Shown: piece after piece, positions 46,415 through 54,737 of the stretch
Layout: each line of letters begins with the position of its first letter
Numbering within the stretch: position 1 is the first letter of the stretch
Origin: an uncultured Bacteroidia bacterium
GTDB lineage: Bacteria; Bacteroidota; Bacteroidia; Bacteroidales; F082
Direction of reading: 5' to 3'
DNA length: 57,739 nucleotides
Assembly (NCBI GenBank): GCA_902774295.1
Contig: CACYHP010000008.1
Coordinates: 1-57,739, forward strand
The notes under the pieces: model-generated
Database searches by the model: none
Seen by the model: the letters and a program-made list of their open reading frames with translations, nothing else
What the model was told of the DNA's origin: nothing
Position numbers and translations under genes: made by a program

Positions 46415-47349
46415 TGAATAAAATCGGTGCTTTTTTCAAATTGGTGCGATGGCCTAATCTGCTCATCACTGCATTGACGATGTGCCTTGTGTATCATTGC
46501 GTTATGCATATGGGAAGCACATGGATGTTCACGCTTATTGTCATCTCGATGGTGCTGATTCAAGCCGGCGGTTACGTTATTAACGATATTTTTGATAAAG
46601 ATATCGATATGGTGAATAAGCCAGAGAAGCTTATAGTGGACAAAATTTTTACAGAAAGACAATGTAAACTTTTTTATATCGTGCTGACAGTCATGGGTTT
46701 AGCATGTGCTTTGGTGGCAAGTATAATGGCATTAGGAAAGAGTTTCATAACGATTTTTGCTTTTATGGTTCTCTTGGCGTGCCTTTTATATACCTATTCA
46801 CAAAGATATAAAAAAGAATTGGTTATTGGAAATCTAATCGTCTCAATATCAGTGGCTTTTGCTGTGTTTTTGCCTTGGATTTTCCAGATGTTGTATATCT
46901 CAAAACACGAGCTTTTGCTGATAACCTTGCGACCTCTGATGCAATATTCGATTCATATAGTGCTGATTTACACAGCCTTCGCCTTCCTGATGACTTTGAT
47001 TCGGGAAATTGTAAAAGATATGGAAGATGTGGTGGGTGATGGTCGCTCAAATTGCCGCACAATCCCGATCATTTGGGGCATTAAGACCGCTCAGATTATA
47101 GTGATGGTGCTTGGTTTGTTGGCGTTCGTAATGATTGTCTATGCTAAACAATACTTGTATGACTATGGCTTTGTCGTTACGAGCTACATGCTCTATGGAT
47201 CGGGTATTTTTATGTTAGTCATGCTGTTTGGAAATGTTTTTAGTCTGCTTGACTCAAGTCTTAAGACCTCAAAACAGTTTCATATTCAGTCTATTGCTAT
47301 GAAAATCAGTATGTTAGTTGGAGTTTTATCAATGTTTTTTATAAAATAA
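46414..47349 (+). CDS. UbiA family prenyltransferase
   Basis: I use ATG 46414 (MNKIGAFFKLVRWPNLLITA), which overlaps the preceding stop (TAATG); a GTG at 46408 is also in frame. The 311-residue integral membrane protein has eight to nine hydrophobic helices and the aspartate-rich motif NDIFDKDIDMVNKPEK (about 56-71), with a second motif REIVKDMEDVVGD (about 194-206). In this phylum such genes are often named geranylgeranylglycerol-phosphate geranylgeranyltransferase, but the substrate is not provable from sequence. Confidence 0.88.
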   Translation: MNKIGAFFKLVRWPNLLITALTMCLVYHCVMHMGSTWMFTLIVISMVLIQAGGYVINDIFDKDIDMVNKPEKLIVDKIFTERQCKLFYIVLTVMGLACALVASIMALGKSFITIFAFMVLLACLLYTYSQRYKKELVIGNLIVSISVAFAVFLPWIFQMLYISKHELLLITLRPLMQYSIHIVLIYTAFAFLMTLIREIVKDMEDVVGDGRSNCRTIPIIWGIKTAQIIVMVLGLLAFVMIVYAKQYLYDYGFVVTSYMLYGSGIFMLVMLFGNVFSLLDSSLKTSKQFHIQSIAMKISMLVGVLSMFFIK

Positions 47350-47930
47350 TGTTAGATAATTTAAAGAAATATAATATCGTTTTGGCGTCGAAATCGCCTC
47401 GCCGTCAGGAACTTTTGAAAGGTCTTGGCGTTGAATTTGCCATTTTGACTAAAGAAGTTGATGAGAGTTATCCTTCACGTTTGCCTTTGATTGATGTGGC
47501 TCCGTTTCTGAGTTTGAAGAAAGCTAAGGCCTTTGAAGATGCGGAACTGCCTGATAATTATATGGTTATCACAGCTGATACCGTCGTTATCGTGGAAAAT
47601 GAGATTTTAGGCAAGCCGAAAGACAGAGCTGATGCAGCCAGAATGATTAATGAGCTGTCTGGAAAGGTTCATAAGGTGGTTACAGGAGTGACGGTTCATA
47701 CCAAAGAGAAGACAAAAACATTCTCGGTGGTTTCAAAAGTGACATTTGAAACGCTTGATAATCAAGAAGTTGATTATTATATTGATAATTTTAAACCATA
47801 CGATAAAGCTGGCGCATACGGCATCCAAGAATGGATTGGCTACTGTGGCGTGAGCAATGTGGAGGGTTCTTATTTTAATGTAATGGGTCTGCCGACGCAG
47901 AAATTGTATAAAGTATTAAAGGAGTTTTAA
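47349..47930 (+). CDS. Maf family nucleotide pyrophosphatase
   Basis: Maf proteins hydrolyse non-canonical nucleotides such as dTTP or UTP variants and can delay septum formation. The 193 residues contain ASKSPRRQELLKGLGV (6-25 region), AFITADTVV-like VITADTVVIVENEILGKP, and the conserved GKVHKVVTGV. The C-terminal GAYGIQEWIG and SNVEGSYFNVMGLP blocks are also intact. The ATG shares its A with the previous stop (TAATG), and its own stop ends directly before surE. Confidence 0.94.
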   Translation: MLDNLKKYNIVLASKSPRRQELLKGLGVEFAILTKEVDESYPSRLPLIDVAPFLSLKKAKAFEDAELPDNYMVITADTVVIVENEILGKPKDRADAARMINELSGKVHKVVTGVTVHTKEKTKTFSVVSKVTFETLDNQEVDYYIDNFKPYDKAGAYGIQEWIGYCGVSNVEGSYFNVMGLPTQKLYKVLKEF

Positions 47931-48701
47931 ATGGAAAAAAGACCGACGATTTTAGTAACGAATGATGATGGGTATTTGGCGAAAGGCTTGAAAAAACTGG
48001 CGGATTTGATGCGTCAGTTTGGGAAGGTTGTGGTGGTTTCGACAGAGCAGGTGAAATCAGCCCAGGGACACTCGATGACAATAAATGAGCCCTTGAGACT
48101 CAGACAGTTTGAGAAATCCGATGACTTTGAGATGTATGTCTTGAACGGATGTCCGGTTGACTGTGCAAAGGTGGGTTTCCAGATGATTTTGGATGAGTAT
48201 CCTGACCTTTTGGTGTCGGGTATAAACCATGGTTCGAATGCTTCGACAAACGTAATCTATTCAGGCACAATGGCTGCCGTGATAGAGGCATGTATGGACG
48301 GCATCCCGGCGATAGGCTTCAGCGTTGAGGATTACGCCTTTGACGCTAATTTTGACCACACCGATAAATATATTTTGGATATAACCAAAAAAGTTCTTGA
48401 CGAAGGCCTCCCGAAAGGTGTCTGCCTTAATGTGAATTTCCCTAAGTTTTCTGAAGGAAATCCTATAAAAGGCGTGAAGATATGCCGTCAGGCGAAGGCC
48501 CGTTGGAAAGAGATTTTTGACCATCGTAAAGACCCGCACGGACGTGATTATTTCTGGATCGGCGGTGAGTTTATTGTTGAAGACAAAGGTACTGATACCG
48601 ACATTTATGCATTAAAAAATAACTTTGCATCAATAGTGCCTACACATTACGACTGGACAGCATACGATGTCATGGACAAATTTAAAAGTTTTGAGAAATG
48701 A
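47931..48701 (+). CDS. surE: 5'-nucleotidase SurE
   Basis: SurE is a metal-dependent 5'/3'-nucleotidase that scavenges nucleotides in stress. The 256 residues open with ILVTNDDGYLAKGLKKLADL (metal-binding DD), then VVSTEQVKSAQGHSMTI, GCPVDCAKVG and LLVSGINHGSNASTNVIYSG, all family signatures. The start is one base after the maf stop, and the end overlaps lpxB by 4 bases. Complete and ordinary. Confidence 0.96.
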   Translation: MEKRPTILVTNDDGYLAKGLKKLADLMRQFGKVVVVSTEQVKSAQGHSMTINEPLRLRQFEKSDDFEMYVLNGCPVDCAKVGFQMILDEYPDLLVSGINHGSNASTNVIYSGTMAAVIEACMDGIPAIGFSVEDYAFDANFDHTDKYILDITKKVLDEGLPKGVCLNVNFPKFSEGNPIKGVKICRQAKARWKEIFDHRKDPHGRDYFWIGGEFIVEDKGTDTDIYALKNNFASIVPTHYDWTAYDVMDKFKSFEK

Positions 48702-49822
48702 AGTATTACATCATAGCAGGTGAGGCTTCCGGCGATTTGCACGGCTCCAATCTTGTTGCTTCAATACGTCAGAAAGACCCTGGAGCGAAGATAAGAGCGT
48801 GGGGCGGTGAAAAAATGCGGCGCAACGGAGCAAATGTGGTGAAAAATTACCACGATTTGGCGTTCATGGGCTTCGTCGAAGTGTTAATGAATTTAAACAC
48901 AATCTTAAAAAATTTTAACATTTGTAAAAAAGATATCACAGAATTTAACCCTGACGCTTTAATTTTGATCGATTATCCAGGTTTTAACCTGAAAATTGCA
49001 AAATGGGCGAAAAAGAAGGGATTCAAGGTGTTTTATTATATCTCGCCACAAGTGTGGGCCTGGAAACGACGCCGTGTGTACACAATTAAAAAAGTGGTCG
49101 ATAAAATGCTATGTATCCTGCCTTTCGAGAAAAAGTTCTACGATAACTATGATGTTGACTGTCAATTTGTTGGACATCCATTGCTTGATGAAATCGCAAA
49201 AGTCGAACCTGTTGACAAGGACAAATTTTATAAGGCAAACCGCTTGAATCCGAAAAAGGAACTGATTGCTTTGCTTCCAGGAAGCCGCAAACAGGAGGTG
49301 AGCAGGATGTTGACAGTAATGCTGGATGTCGTGAAAATGTTCCCTAATTATCAATTTGTTATAGCATGCGCGCCGTCGTTGCCAGTTAGCTATTATAAGA
49401 AAATAATAGGGGAGAAGTCGAACGTAAGATTGGTGGTGAACCGTACTTATCAACTGTTGCAACTGTCAAGCGCTGCTATAGTTACCTCGGGAACAGCCAC
49501 ATTGGAAACGGCATTGCTTGATGTGCCTGAAGTGGTGTGCTACAAAGCAAACAAAATATCTTATCTGATAGCTCGTCAAGTGGCAAGAGTCAAATACATC
49601 TGCCTCGTGAATCTTATCATGGATCGATTGGTAGTCAAGGAGTTGATACAAGGCGACATGACTGCAAACAGTATCAGAGATGAGCTCCAGTCGCTTCTGA
49701 ACAGCTCGAAACGCCAGAAAAAACTGCTTGAGGATTACGAGGAACTGAAATATGTTCTCGGCAATGCTGGAGCATCGAACAGAGCAGCCGAAACAATCAT
49801 ATCATATGTTAAAAAGAATTAA
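48698..49822 (+). CDS. lpxB: Lipid-A-disaccharide synthase
   Basis: LpxB condenses UDP-2,3-diacylglucosamine with lipid X to the lipid A disaccharide at the inner membrane. The 374 residues show AGEASGDLHGSNL at the start, VLIDYPGFNLKIA-like LILIDYPGFNLKIAKWAKKK, YYISPQVWAWKRRR, LPFEKKFYD and LLPGSRKQEV, all in order. It overlaps surE by 4 bases and ends the operon, followed by a hairpin terminator at 49894-49926. Confidence 0.96.
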   Translation: MKYYIIAGEASGDLHGSNLVASIRQKDPGAKIRAWGGEKMRRNGANVVKNYHDLAFMGFVEVLMNLNTILKNFNICKKDITEFNPDALILIDYPGFNLKIAKWAKKKGFKVFYYISPQVWAWKRRRVYTIKKVVDKMLCILPFEKKFYDNYDVDCQFVGHPLLDEIAKVEPVDKDKFYKANRLNPKKELIALLPGSRKQEVSRMLTVMLDVVKMFPNYQFVIACAPSLPVSYYKKIIGEKSNVRLVVNRTYQLLQLSSAAIVTSGTATLETALLDVPEVVCYKANKISYLIARQVARVKYICLVNLIMDRLVVKELIQGDMTANSIRDELQSLLNSSKRQKKLLEDYEELKYVLGNAGASNRAAETIISYVKKN

Positions 49823-49893
49823 CAAATTTGTTAAAAATCTTTAACATTTGGCGTAAAATTTTAACATAAATTGCAGAAAAAAGACGGAAAATT

Positions 49894-49926
49894 ATCCGGG
49901 GAAAATTTTTTGACCCCGGATTTTTT
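49894..49926 (+). terminator. Rho-independent terminator after lpxB
   Basis: An 8-bp stem (ATCCGGGG 49894-49901 with CCCCGGAT 49914-49921), loop of 12 bases, followed by a run of six T (49921-49926). It separates lpxB from the comEC-like gene, which starts only 12 bases later, so that gene's own promoter must overlap it. Confidence 0.75.
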
Positions 49927-49937
49927 GTATAACTTGC

Positions 49938-52025
49938 ATGTCGAAAAAACATGTAAGAATGACAAACTGGTTCAAATATCCGTTTATCCGACTGCTGATG
50001 CCGTTCGCTTTAGGCATTTGGCTGTCATTCTCATGTTTGGACTTGCCGAAAAACGATGTGAAAATACTCATGTTTGCCATTGGTTTTCTTAGTATTACCT
50101 TGTTTTTTATTGCTTCAACTGTCAAAGATTACCAATATCGTTGGGTCTTCGGTGTTATTTTAAATCTACACCTTATATTAATAGGTGTCGCGATTGTTCA
50201 TATTCGAAATGATGATTTGGATGAAGATTGTGATGTTTGGGTAGCCCGATTGGCGGAATGTCCTACGGAAAAAGACAAATCTGTGAAAGTGATAGCGGAC
50301 ATGCAGTCAGACCAGGGATTGGTGATGGCTTATTTTGAGAAAACCGAACGTTCGCTTAGTCTGAAATATGGTGACGTGATAGTGTTTCATGAACCGCCAA
50401 AATTGGTGGAACCGCCAATGAATCCTGAACAATTCGACTATCAAAAATATTTGTTCAGAAAAGGGATTTTGCGACAAGTTTATCTGAAAAACGATTCTTG
50501 GGAAAGACTGGATGAGAATCGTGCGAATCCGATTTATGCTTTTGCGTACCATTTGCGTGATTTTTTGCTCGAAACAATGCAAAATCTCGGCATTACCGGT
50601 GATGAGTACGCTGTCGCAGCTGCAATCTTACTCGGTTACGACGACACTTTGCCTACCGAATTGAGGCAGAAATACGTCACAGCCGGCTCGATGCACATAC
50701 TTTGCGTGTCGGGAATGCATGTCGGAGTCGTGTTTATGGTTTTCTCATATATGCTGGTATTTCTTGATAAGCGGAAACGATGGCAACATGTGTTGAAACA
50801 GTCGCTGTTGTTGCTTCTGATATGGTTTTATGCCTTGCTTGCAGGCTTGGCACCATCAATTTTACGTTCAACAATCATGCTTTCGTTTGTGATTGTCGGT
50901 GATATGATTAAAAGAGACGGTGTTTTACTGAACAGTTTGGCGGCATCGGCGTTTTTGCTGCTATGCCTTGACCCTGCGAACCTTTTCAATGTGGGATTCC
51001 TGCTTTCATATTGCGCTGTATTAGGTATAGTGGCGCTTCAAAAACCTATTTATAATTTGATATATGTAAAACCGAGGCTTTTGGACAAGATATGGGAATT
51101 GACATCGGTGACTTTGGCGGCACAGTTAGCTACTGCACCATTCTCGATTTACTATTTTCACCAGTTTCCGACATATTTCTGGCTTAGCAATCTTTTCATG
51201 GGTCCGATTTCAAGTGTCGTTATCATCGGTGGCATGATGATGTTACTCGTTTTCTTCATACCTTACATAAATATAGGTGTGGCTTTTTGCGTAAAATGGA
51301 TGATTTTTGTGATGAATTATGTCGTGTCATGGGTGGAGAATCTGCCATTATCTATCATTAAAGGATTGTATATCAATGATTTGGAGTTTATATGCCTGAT
51401 AGTTTCCTTGTTGTTGCTTATGATGTTGATAGAGCATAAGAGAAAGAAATTGTTATTCGGACTGCTTTCTGTTTTATTGGTTTTCAGTGTTTCGCAGTTG
51501 ACACGGGCGGTAATACAACGCAATCAGATGAGCTTGACGGTATATTCGATGAATAAAAATACCGCCATTGACTTTGTTTGCGGTACAAATCATGTGCTTT
51601 TGTGTGACACGGCGGTGGTTAATGAACCGTCGATTACTGATTTCAGCATAGAAAACAATCTGATTAGGGAAGGAGTTTTCAAAAACGGACAACTGTTGCC
51701 CTGTGACGAAGCATTTTATGAAAACGGATATTTGAAAAAGTGTAACAATCTAATTTCGTTTGGCGGGAAAACGATTGCGTTTTTTGATAAAAATTCGACT
51801 TTTGGCGTAAAATTGTCATTTTGTCCACATATTGACTATTTTATACTTTACGGTCGCTATAAAGTTGATTTAGAGAAGCTATTTAATTGTTATATTGTTG
51901 ATTTACTGATAATTGACGGCAGTGTTCCTGATTATTTAAGGGAAAGTGTAATTGAAAAAGCCAATGAGATAAATCAGGCTTATTATGATGTAAGGAGCGA
52001 AGGAGCTTTTGTTTTAAGGTTGTAA
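49938..52025 (+). CDS. comEC: ComEC/Rec2 family DNA-uptake channel protein
   Basis: ComEC forms the inner-membrane channel through which single-stranded DNA enters during transformation. The 695-residue protein has an N-terminal hydrophobic part, an OB-fold region (about 95-190), and then the competence domain with a helix-rich core (HILCVSGMHVGVVFMVFSYM near residue 253, GLAPSILRSTIMLSFVIVGD near 309). The C-terminal 170 residues are a short soluble segment; the metallo-beta-lactamase domain of full-length ComEC is not evident. Starts at 49938 or 49959 (MTNWFKYPFIRLLMPF) are possible; the second fits homologous N-termini better. Confidence 0.9.
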   Translation: MSKKHVRMTNWFKYPFIRLLMPFALGIWLSFSCLDLPKNDVKILMFAIGFLSITLFFIASTVKDYQYRWVFGVILNLHLILIGVAIVHIRNDDLDEDCDVWVARLAECPTEKDKSVKVIADMQSDQGLVMAYFEKTERSLSLKYGDVIVFHEPPKLVEPPMNPEQFDYQKYLFRKGILRQVYLKNDSWERLDENRANPIYAFAYHLRDFLLETMQNLGITGDEYAVAAAILLGYDDTLPTELRQKYVTAGSMHILCVSGMHVGVVFMVFSYMLVFLDKRKRWQHVLKQSLLLLLIWFYALLAGLAPSILRSTIMLSFVIVGDMIKRDGVLLNSLAASAFLLLCLDPANLFNVGFLLSYCAVLGIVALQKPIYNLIYVKPRLLDKIWELTSVTLAAQLATAPFSIYYFHQFPTYFWLSNLFMGPISSVVIIGGMMMLLVFFIPYINIGVAFCVKWMIFVMNYVVSWVENLPLSIIKGLYINDLEFICLIVSLLLLMMLIEHKRKKLLFGLLSVLLVFSVSQLTRAVIQRNQMSLTVYSMNKNTAIDFVCGTNHVLLCDTAVVNEPSITDFSIENNLIREGVFKNGQLLPCDEAFYENGYLKKCNNLISFGGKTIAFFDKNSTFGVKLSFCPHIDYFILYGRYKVDLEKLFNCYIVDLLIIDGSVPDYLRESVIEKANEINQAYYDVRSEGAFVLRL

Positions 52026-52089
52026 AATAGTGATAATCAACTAATTGTATGTGCATGTAAAAATTTTCAAAAATTTTTACAAAAAAATG

Positions 52090-52119
52090 TTGGGCGTAAG
52101 AAAAAACGCTGTATCTTTG
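52090..52119 (+). promoter_or_regulatory. Strong promoter of tRNA-Asp
   Basis: TTG at 52090-52092 and TATCTTTG at 52112-52119, with exactly 19 bases between, match the Bacteroidota promoter perfectly. A boxA-like GTTCTTTAAG follows at 52148-52157, before the tRNA at 52163. The same arrangement is seen at the right end of the window. Confidence 0.85.
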
Positions 52120-52162
52120 CACCGTCAAAACAAACAAGTTTTGAATGGTTCTTTAAGATAAT

Positions 52163-52237
52163 GGTGCCGTAGTTCAGTTTGGTTAGAATGCCTGCCTGTC
52201 ACGCAGGAGGTCGACGGTTCGAGCCCGTTCGGCACCG
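52163..52237 (+). tRNA. tRNA-Asp (anticodon GTC)
   Basis: The acceptor arms GGTGCCG and CGGCACC pair perfectly, with G as discriminator. The anticodon stem CCTGC/GCAGG frames the loop CTGTCAC, giving anticodon GTC (aspartate). The T arm holds GGTTCGAGCCC-type sequence. CCA is not encoded. It has its own promoter and terminator, so it is a single-gene transcript. Confidence 0.96.
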
Positions 52238-52238
52238 C

Positions 52239-52275
52239 AAAAAAGAGATGTTTCCAGAAGCATCTCTTTTTTTTT
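52239..52275 (+). terminator. Rho-independent terminator after tRNA-Asp
   Basis: A 10-bp stem (AAAAGAGATG 52241-52250 with CATCTCTTTT 52261-52270) and a 10-base loop, followed by T to 52275, sits immediately after the tRNA. Confidence 0.9.
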
Positions 52276-52318
52276 GTTTCTTCCTTTCATTTAAATTATT
52301 TTTTTCTAAATTTGCGGT

Positions 52319-54066
52319 GTGAAACATTGTTTTGGCATACTGTCTTTGTTATTGACTCTGGTTGTTTCTTGCAACAAACCAGAGCCGGAGCCTGTCGTTG
52401 TCGAGCCGGAGCCGTTTGCCATTTCCGACACCCTTTTGCGCATCGACAGCCTGATGCAGCACGACGCCAACTCTGCGCTAATAATGTTAATGTCATTTCG
52501 ACCGACTGAAGGGAGCGGAGAAATCTCCTACAAATTTAACGACAACTACCAATCGTTACTCCTCGCCGCGACAGTTTGCAGACTGCTATGCGATATTTCG
52601 ACAGTCTTGCCCAGTTGTATTCCCACAATGACGACATCATCATGTTATCTGCGCGCGCTCATTACATGAACGGCGTAGGATTTTATGAAAACGACAGCGT
52701 TATCGAGGCTTGCGAGGAATACCTGAAGGTGCTGGAGATAATGGAGAATCATTTCGATGTTGAAAAACTGACAGGGCACAAGGCGAAGTTCATGGGGTTG
52801 ACATACACAAGATTGGGGGCGTTGTTTTCCGATCTGTTTATCATCAAACCAGCCATATATCTCGGGCAACAGGCCTTGTTCTACTGCAAGATTGCGCCAA
52901 CGTCCAAATACAGCATCTCTAAAAATCTATACAAATTAGGCCAGTTGTATGATATATTAAATGAGACCGACACTGCTTCTTATTATTACAATGAAGCCTT
53001 GAAATCATTACCCGATAGCAACAGTTTGATTTACAGGGATATTGCATCAAGCGCGGCTCTTCTTTCATATGAATTAGGTTATGGATTGCAGCCATCATTG
53101 AAACAATTATTTAATGTCGCGAACCAAGCTAAGAGCGATGATGAGTTTTTGACACGCCACTTTACGATAGGTAGTTTATATTTTGAAGAAGGTATATACG
53201 ATTCAGCAGCTTTGTATCTTAATCAAGTTTTTGAATATGAAGATAATAAGATAAGGAAGCAGCAATCTGCCGATTATTTGTTTAGAATTTGTCAAATATC
53301 ACACGATACAATCAATAGCGACAAATATTCCAATTTCTTAGCACAAAATGCTTTATCAAATTATGAAAACTCTTTTAAAACATCTATATTAGACGAACTA
53401 TTCAAAAACTACTTGAATAAAAAATCACAAAATTTTCAGATAAAAAAGGTCATCCCGACAGGAATCGTATTTTCAGTTGTTGCTTTAGTAGTTTTGGCGG
53501 CAAGTGTAGCATTATTACTTGTAAAAAAATATAACAAGCTCAACAAAGAACACCATCGCAATATTGAAACACTGAAGAAAGCCAAGTATCGCGAGAAAAC
53601 CAAGATGCTCGACACGATAAAGGAACAGGAAGCAATAGTTTACGCTTTAGAACATGAACTCGGGCAAAAACGACAAGAGGCAGATACGCTGATGGATGCG
53701 TTGTTAAAGGAACCCGTATGCCAAAAAATAATAAACTCTGTTGCTACAGTAAACATATCATCCAGAGACAGTTATGCCGATTATCCCCATCTGAAGCTTG
53801 ACGAATCGAGCATAATCGACCTTTATGCCGCTGTAGACAAACATTTTCCAACTTTCAAACAACGTTTACTTTTACAGTTTCCCCAATTAAAACAAAAAGA
53901 CATTTTGCTTTGTTACCTTGGCTTAATTGGAATGGAATACCAGCAGATTTCTGTATTAATACAATACCATTACACAACAATTTTTCGCAAAGTGGGTATT
54001 TGGGAAAAATCATTGGACAACGACGCAACTTTCTTGGAGTTTTTGCAAAAAACAGCAGTGTTATAA
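52319..54066 (+). pseudogene. TPR/transmembrane/HTH regulator, frame-disrupted
   Basis: Two frames make up one gene of a common Bacteroidales regulator type. The first part (from GTG 52319, MKHCFGILSLLLTLVVSCNK) is a lipoprotein-like N-terminus, reading to about 52570. The second (about 52576-54066) carries TPR helices (AHYMNGVGFYENDSVIEACE), a transmembrane helix (about residue 295-320 of that frame, VVALVVLAASVALLLV), a coiled coil, and a C-terminal helix-turn-helix-like domain (LLQFPQLKQKDILLCYLGLI, QQISVLIQYHYTTIFRKVGI). The frames differ by a shift between 52540 and 52576, with lost sequence possible. A REP half-site at 52491-52536 lies just before the break. A -7 box TAAATTTG (52307-52314) is only 5 bases before the GTG. 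If the first frame is not used, the TTG at 52576 could still yield the TPR/HTH half without its signal peptide. Confidence 0.75.
52491..52536 (+). repeat. REP-like half-site inside the regulator gene
   Basis: GTCATTTCGAC (52492-52502), then GGAGAAATCTCC (52517-52528) and ACAAAT match the left arm of the inverted repeat at 22853-22908. In the reading frame it codes for about 15 residues (SFRPTEGSGEISYK), which look unlike the rest of this protein family. Confidence 0.7.
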
Positions 54067-54213
54067 GTCGCAAAAAATTGTCCTTTTGTGTGAATAACTG
54101 CAATTTATAAGATATCAATATTTTATAACTAGTTGTTATTGATGCGATTACCTCTGCCATAAATTGCAATCAAAATGCAATCACTACAACAGCAAAAAAA
54201 ATAGCAAAAGCAT

Positions 54214-54221
54214 TAATTTTG
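54214..54221 (+). promoter_or_regulatory. -7 promoter element for the DUF3244-like gene
   Basis: TAATTTTG, 26 bases before the ATG at 54247, matches the -7 consensus; no clear -33. Confidence 0.4.
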
Positions 54222-54246
54222 TCATAAAATTAAAAAAAATAATGTT

Positions 54247-54657
54247 ATGTCAAAATTAAAATCACCTATTTTATCATTATTGCTATCATTATTGGTAGCT
54301 GCAGCTCTTGCCCAAGGTGTTCAAGGACTATTAACGGAGAACGTATCCATAATGGTCAAAAAAGGGACTCAGCATAGTGGCGATGACAAAAGTTCAACCA
54401 TCTCCGCTTCCATTGACGGTCACTCTTTGTCCGTTGTCTTCACGGAGAACTTGGGACAGGTTTCCATTGAGGTGTCGTATGCATCCGGCGGTGAGGTTGA
54501 GACATCTTCCATTTACACTCCGTCGGGAGTTATCATCTACATCCCATACAGTGGAAGTTATGTCGTAACCTTCACTTTGCCGAATGGCGATGAGTATTAT
54601 GGGGAGTTTGAAGTGATGGTATCATTAAACCAAACAATAATGATAAAAAAACAATAA
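54247..54657 (+). CDS. DUF3244-like small secreted protein
   Basis: The 136-residue protein starts with a signal peptide (MSKLKSPILSLLLSLLVAAA, then LAQ) and continues as a single beta-sandwich domain (SSTISASIDGHSLSVVFTEN, GSYVVTFTLPNGDEYYGEFE). This is the plan of DUF3244 proteins, small Ig-like proteins common in Bacteroidales and often beside TPR/HTH regulators of the type just upstream. The function is unknown; a cell-surface or periplasmic partner of the regulator is an inference from position only. Confidence 0.78.
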   Translation: MSKLKSPILSLLLSLLVAAALAQGVQGLLTENVSIMVKKGTQHSGDDKSSTISASIDGHSLSVVFTENLGQVSIEVSYASGGEVETSSIYTPSGVIIYIPYSGSYVVTFTLPNGDEYYGEFEVMVSLNQTIMIKKQ

Positions 54658-54684
54658 AAATTATCAAACATTAAAAAAACTTAT

Positions 54685-54692
54685 TACCTTTG
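54685..54692 (+). promoter_or_regulatory. -7 promoter element for the GLUG/T9SS gene
   Basis: TACCTTTG followed by C fits the -7 consensus 45 bases before the ATG at 54738; a -33 is not visible. Confidence 0.45.
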
Positions 54693-54737
54693 CAAAGGGT
54701 TAACAATCAATCGTTTAACAATTAAAAACAAATTACC

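Noticed and set aside
49938..52025. Full competence system
   Set aside because: Only the ComEC-like channel is present; no other competence gene is nearby, so no system is claimed.
52576..54066. Intact stand-alone TPR/HTH gene starting at TTG 52576
   Set aside because: The TTG lies within the TPR region and would leave no signal peptide; the upstream frame carries the lipoprotein start, so a disrupted gene is more likely.
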